Origin: RPQJ01 sp963778185
Lineage (GTDB): Bacteria > Pseudomonadota > Gammaproteobacteria > Steroidobacterales > Steroidobacteraceae
DNA length: 64,000 bases
NCBI GenBank assembly: GCA_963778185.1
Contig: CAVZTF010000001.1
Coordinates: 124,001 to 188,000, forward strand
Direction: 5' to 3'
The notes under the pieces are model-generated. The model was given only the letters and a program-made list of their open reading frames with translations, searched no databases and had not been told where the DNA came from. Both the position numbers and the translations under genes were made by a program. Positions 61,476 to 64,000 of the stretch are shown here, one piece after another. Every line of letters starts with the position of its first letter. Positions within the stretch are counted from its first letter, which is position 1.

Positions 61476-64000
61476 CGCTCACCGCCTCGCCGCCCCGGCC
61501 CGAGTTCGTTTCGCCGATGCGGCACATCGCCTCGAGATGACAGTACTCGCAGGCGTGCCGCGGGTCGGGTGCGAGCCGGGCGTCGCCACTCGCGTGCTCG
61601 ACCGCAAGCGCCGTGAGCCGTCGCCGCCACGCAGCCAGCGTGTCCTGCCAGTCGCCGAGGTCTTTGGGCCAGCCCCTCCCGCCGGGGCTCTTGAGGCCAG
61701 GAAACGCGCTGGCGTCGTGCGCAAGGCCCGCGAAACCGGTGTCGCCGGTTCTTACGCGCGCAAAGGCGACGGCCCCGACGCGCTCTGCGCCGAGCGCGGT
61801 CGCATAGAGCGGCAGTTGCGGCAGCTTGGGCCGCTCGTCGACCCACGCCTTGGTCTCGGCATCCGCGCCCGTCTTGTAGTCGATGACGGCCAGGCTGCCG
61901 TCGCCGAGACGGTCGACTCGGTCGGGGCGCAGGTCGAGCGTCAGTCCGCCGAGCGTGACCGCGACGCCCTGCTCCACCGCCTCGACCGAGAAGTCCGGTC
62001 GCGCGCGCTCCTGCTCGAGCAGTTCCAGCGCGCGCGCCTCGAGCCATTGGGCCTCGATTTCCAGCAGCCGTCGCCGCACTCCTTCCACCCTGTGGTGCGA
62101 GGCGGCCAGTTCCGCGTCGATGGTTCTGCGCACCGTCGTCCGCGCCTCCTCGGCGGTCAGCGCGCGCAGGCGAGCGCTGTCGCCGAGTTCCCGCCAGAGT
62201 CTCGCGAGCACGGCGTGCACCAGGTCGCCGCGCGCCGCGGCATCGACGCCGAGTTCCGTCTCCTCGAGCGCACGAGCTCCGAGGCGCAGCTCGACCTGCG
62301 CGCGAAACGGGCATGCGGCCTGCAACTCGAGCAGCCGGGCTCCGCCGCGTCCCGCCTCGTCGGCGCCGATCGCCGGCAGGCTGCCGTCGATGCACGATTC
62401 CAGCGGCGGTCGTCCGGCATAGGTCAAGGCAGCCATCGCGGGACCCCGCCAGAGCTCCGGCAGTTCCCGCCGCGGCACCCCGTCGAGCAGCGGGCTCGCG
62501 AGCAGCGGCGCATCGTCGTCGAACTGCGGCACGCTCAGGATCACCTCGTCGGCGCTGCCGCGGAGGCGAGCGAGCAGGCGACGCGCCTCGTCCCTGGCGA
62601 TATCGGCGGTGCATCCGCTCAACCGCTGGCGCACCTGCCACGTGCGCGGCAGGAACGGGTCCGGGGACGCCGGCGGGGGCCAGCGTGCGTCGTCGAGTCC
62701 GCAGACCCACAGCGCGTCGAAACTCATGCCGGCGCAGGTCTCGGCATCGATCACCAGCAGCGGTACGCGCAGTTCCTCGGATTCGAACAACACGCTCTGC
62801 GCCATCTCGCGCAGGAGCCCGGCCGCCTCGCCGGGCCCAAGGGCGCCCACGTAGTCGTCGCAGGCGCCGAACTCCGCGATCAGCCCCGCCCACCGGACGC
62901 TTGCCTGGTGCTCACTGCTGTCGAGATCCTCGCCGGGCCAGCCCAGTGCGGCCAGCAGGTCGAAGAACGCCCGCGCCCAGCGGTTCGGCAGCCAGGCCCG
63001 GGCCCATTCGCGCGACTGCTGCAGGGCCGCCTGCAGCGCGTCGGCGAGGGCCGGGCAATCGCGCTCCCCGGCCAGCCGTGCCAGGCGCTCGAGTCCGAGG
63101 TCGGCGGCTTCGTTGCGCCGGATGCGCGCATCGAGGCGGGCACGTGCGTCGGCTTCGGCCGTGGCACCGCGCAGGAACGGGCTGCGCAGCAGCCGGCTCG
63201 CGCGGCCCAGGTCCTGCCGGCCCGCGAATGCATCGACCGCATCGAGGGCCGCCGCGACGATCGCGCGACTTGCGAGTGCGCGTGCCGCCGCAAGCTCGAA
63301 CGCCGCGGACTCGGGAGCCGGCCCGCCCGCCATGCTCGCCGCGGGCACCAGCACGCGTTCGATGGTTCGCCTCACCTCGTCCCGGCGCTGCGCGAGGTCG
63401 GGGACCACGATGGCGAGTCTCGCGGGCCCCCGGTCGAGGCGTTGCGCCGCCCAGCGGGCCGCGGTGGCGATTTCGTCGCGCCGGTCGGCGCACGGGACCC
63501 ACGCACTCTCGCCACGGCGCGGCTCCGGTGGCACATCCACGACCTCGACACCGGCGGCGACCATGCGCGCCCGGAATTCCTCCTGGGCGGGCGTCAGCGC
63601 ATCGAAGCCCACGAATTCGAGCCGCGAACCGGCGGCCCCGGCCGTGACGATGACCGGGGCGAGCGACGGGTCCAGCCAGCCCCTGGCGTCCAGCCATTCG
63701 CCGTACTTCGCCACCCAGCGGTCGAAGGCCTCCGCCTCGGGACTGCCCTCGCCAGCGAGCGCGGAGGACGGAATCCGGTACGCGTGCATGCGCTGCCAGG
63801 ACCGGTAGGCAGCCCTTGCGACGCCGGCAGCGGACACCAGCGCAGCGGCCGAGGGGTCGCGCCGGACGATGCGTTCCCAGACCAGTTGCGCGGCGGTGGC
63901 AGGCAACCAGCGGCCGCAAAGGCGCCCGGCCTGCCGGTCCAGCTCGAACATGCGCTGGACCAGTTCGCTCCAGGTGACGATGTCCGGAGTGCGCCACACG
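61468..64000 (-). CDS. AddB-like PD-(D/E)xK nuclease, 5' partial
   Basis: The frame is open to the right window edge, so the N-terminus is missing and about 843 residues are seen. The middle is a degenerate helicase-like region (LWVCGLDDARWPPPASPDPFLPRTWQVRQRL). The C-terminal nuclease has LAVIDYKTGADAETK and a probable 4Fe-4S site, with one Cys in LQAACPFRAQVELRLGA and three in HACEYCHLEAMCRIGE. This matches AddB-type partners and the proteobacterial family annotated as probable DNA repair protein. It is coupled to the AddA-like gene downstream. Confidence 0.88.
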   Translation of the reverse strand, partial: VWRTPDIVTWSELVQRMFELDRQAGRLCGRWLPATAAQLVWERIVRRDPSAAALVSAAGVARAAYRSWQRMHAYRIPSSALAGEGSPEAEAFDRWVAKYGEWLDARGWLDPSLAPVIVTAGAAGSRLEFVGFDALTPAQEEFRARMVAAGVEVVDVPPEPRRGESAWVPCADRRDEIATAARWAAQRLDRGPARLAIVVPDLAQRRDEVRRTIERVLVPAASMAGGPAPESAAFELAAARALASRAIVAAALDAVDAFAGRQDLGRASRLLRSPFLRGATAEADARARLDARIRRNEAADLGLERLARLAGERDCPALADALQAALQQSREWARAWLPNRWARAFFDLLAALGWPGEDLDSSEHQASVRWAGLIAEFGACDDYVGALGPGEAAGLLREMAQSVLFESEELRVPLLVIDAETCAGMSFDALWVCGLDDARWPPPASPDPFLPRTWQVRQRLSGCTADIARDEARRLLARLRGSADEVILSVPQFDDDAPLLASPLLDGVPRRELPELWRGPAMAALTYAGRPPLESCIDGSLPAIGADEAGRGGARLLELQAACPFRAQVELRLGARALEETELGVDAAARGDLVHAVLARLWRELGDSARLRALTAEEARTTVRRTIDAELAASHHRVEGVRRRLLEIEAQWLEARALELLEQERARPDFSVEAVEQGVAVTLGGLTLDLRPDRVDRLGDGSLAVIDYKTGADAETKAWVDERPKLPQLPLYATALGAERVGAVAFARVRTGDTGFAGLAHDASAFPGLKSPGGRGWPKDLGDWQDTLAAWRRRLTALAVEHASGDARLAPDPRHACEYCHLEAMCRIGETNSGRGGEAVSDD

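Overview
The window is high-GC DNA (about two thirds G+C by eye) packed with genes on both strands. Many adjacent genes overlap by 1 to 20 bases. I see no rRNA, tRNA, insertion sequence, prophage or CRISPR array. The gene content points to a gammaproteobacterium. Supporting features are a complete System I cytochrome c maturation operon with separate ccmH and ccmI, HemG-type flavodoxins, type II secretion genes that include gspN, and the order fabD-fabG-acpP-fabF-pabB-pabC-mltG-tmk-holB-pilZ, which is typical of Xanthomonadales and relatives. I cannot place it more precisely.

Bases 1-4826 hold the end of an acyl-CoA catabolic operon: a MaoC-type hydratase (cut by the window edge), a CitE-like lyase, and the two subunits of a biotin-dependent acyl-CoA carboxylase of methylcrotonyl-CoA carboxylase type. 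This set matches the actinobacterial leucine/itaconate arrangement. Bases 4915-11699 are ccmABCDEFGHI, including a 52-residue CcmD, followed at once by a second MaoC-like gene.

Bases 12580-36484 are an accessory, mostly single-gene region. It holds a BON protein, a zinc-ribbon protein, a large membrane-anchored kinase-like protein, two HemG-like flavodoxins (one paired with a cytochrome b561), EcsC, MltA, a periplasmic glutathione peroxidase, a degraded GNAT gene, a TIR-TPR protein, a secreted EEP-family hydrolase and a 25-residue membrane microprotein. It also holds a class II aldolase, a DUF808 protein, a PadR-PspC-esterase operon that ends in a frameshifted membrane gene, a lipoprotein plus exported CHAT peptidase operon, an alcohol dehydrogenase with a DUF1203 gene, and small membrane proteins.

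Bases 37043-43169 carry class II fructose-bisphosphate aldolase, a small gene behind a structured leader, a TIR-like (DUF1863) protein, a cytoplasmic EEP protein, a FadB-like bifunctional beta-oxidation enzyme and a cyclic-nucleotide-binding/rhodanese regulator.

Bases 43196-51769, on the minus strand, are the fatty acid, folate, cell-wall and replication cluster listed above. The usual rpmF-plsX-fabH genes are absent upstream of fabD. A rhombosortase gene sits there instead, divergent from gspGHIJKLMN (52485-58092), the pseudopilin and inner-membrane-platform half of a type II secretion system. The window ends with an AddA-like helicase-nuclease and the greater part of an AddB-like partner on the minus strand.

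The most interesting items are the exported CHAT peptidase with its overlapping lipoprotein, the kinase-like transmembrane protein with an altered active site, the rhombosortase/type II secretion linkage, the microprotein, and the structured leader at 38189-38266.
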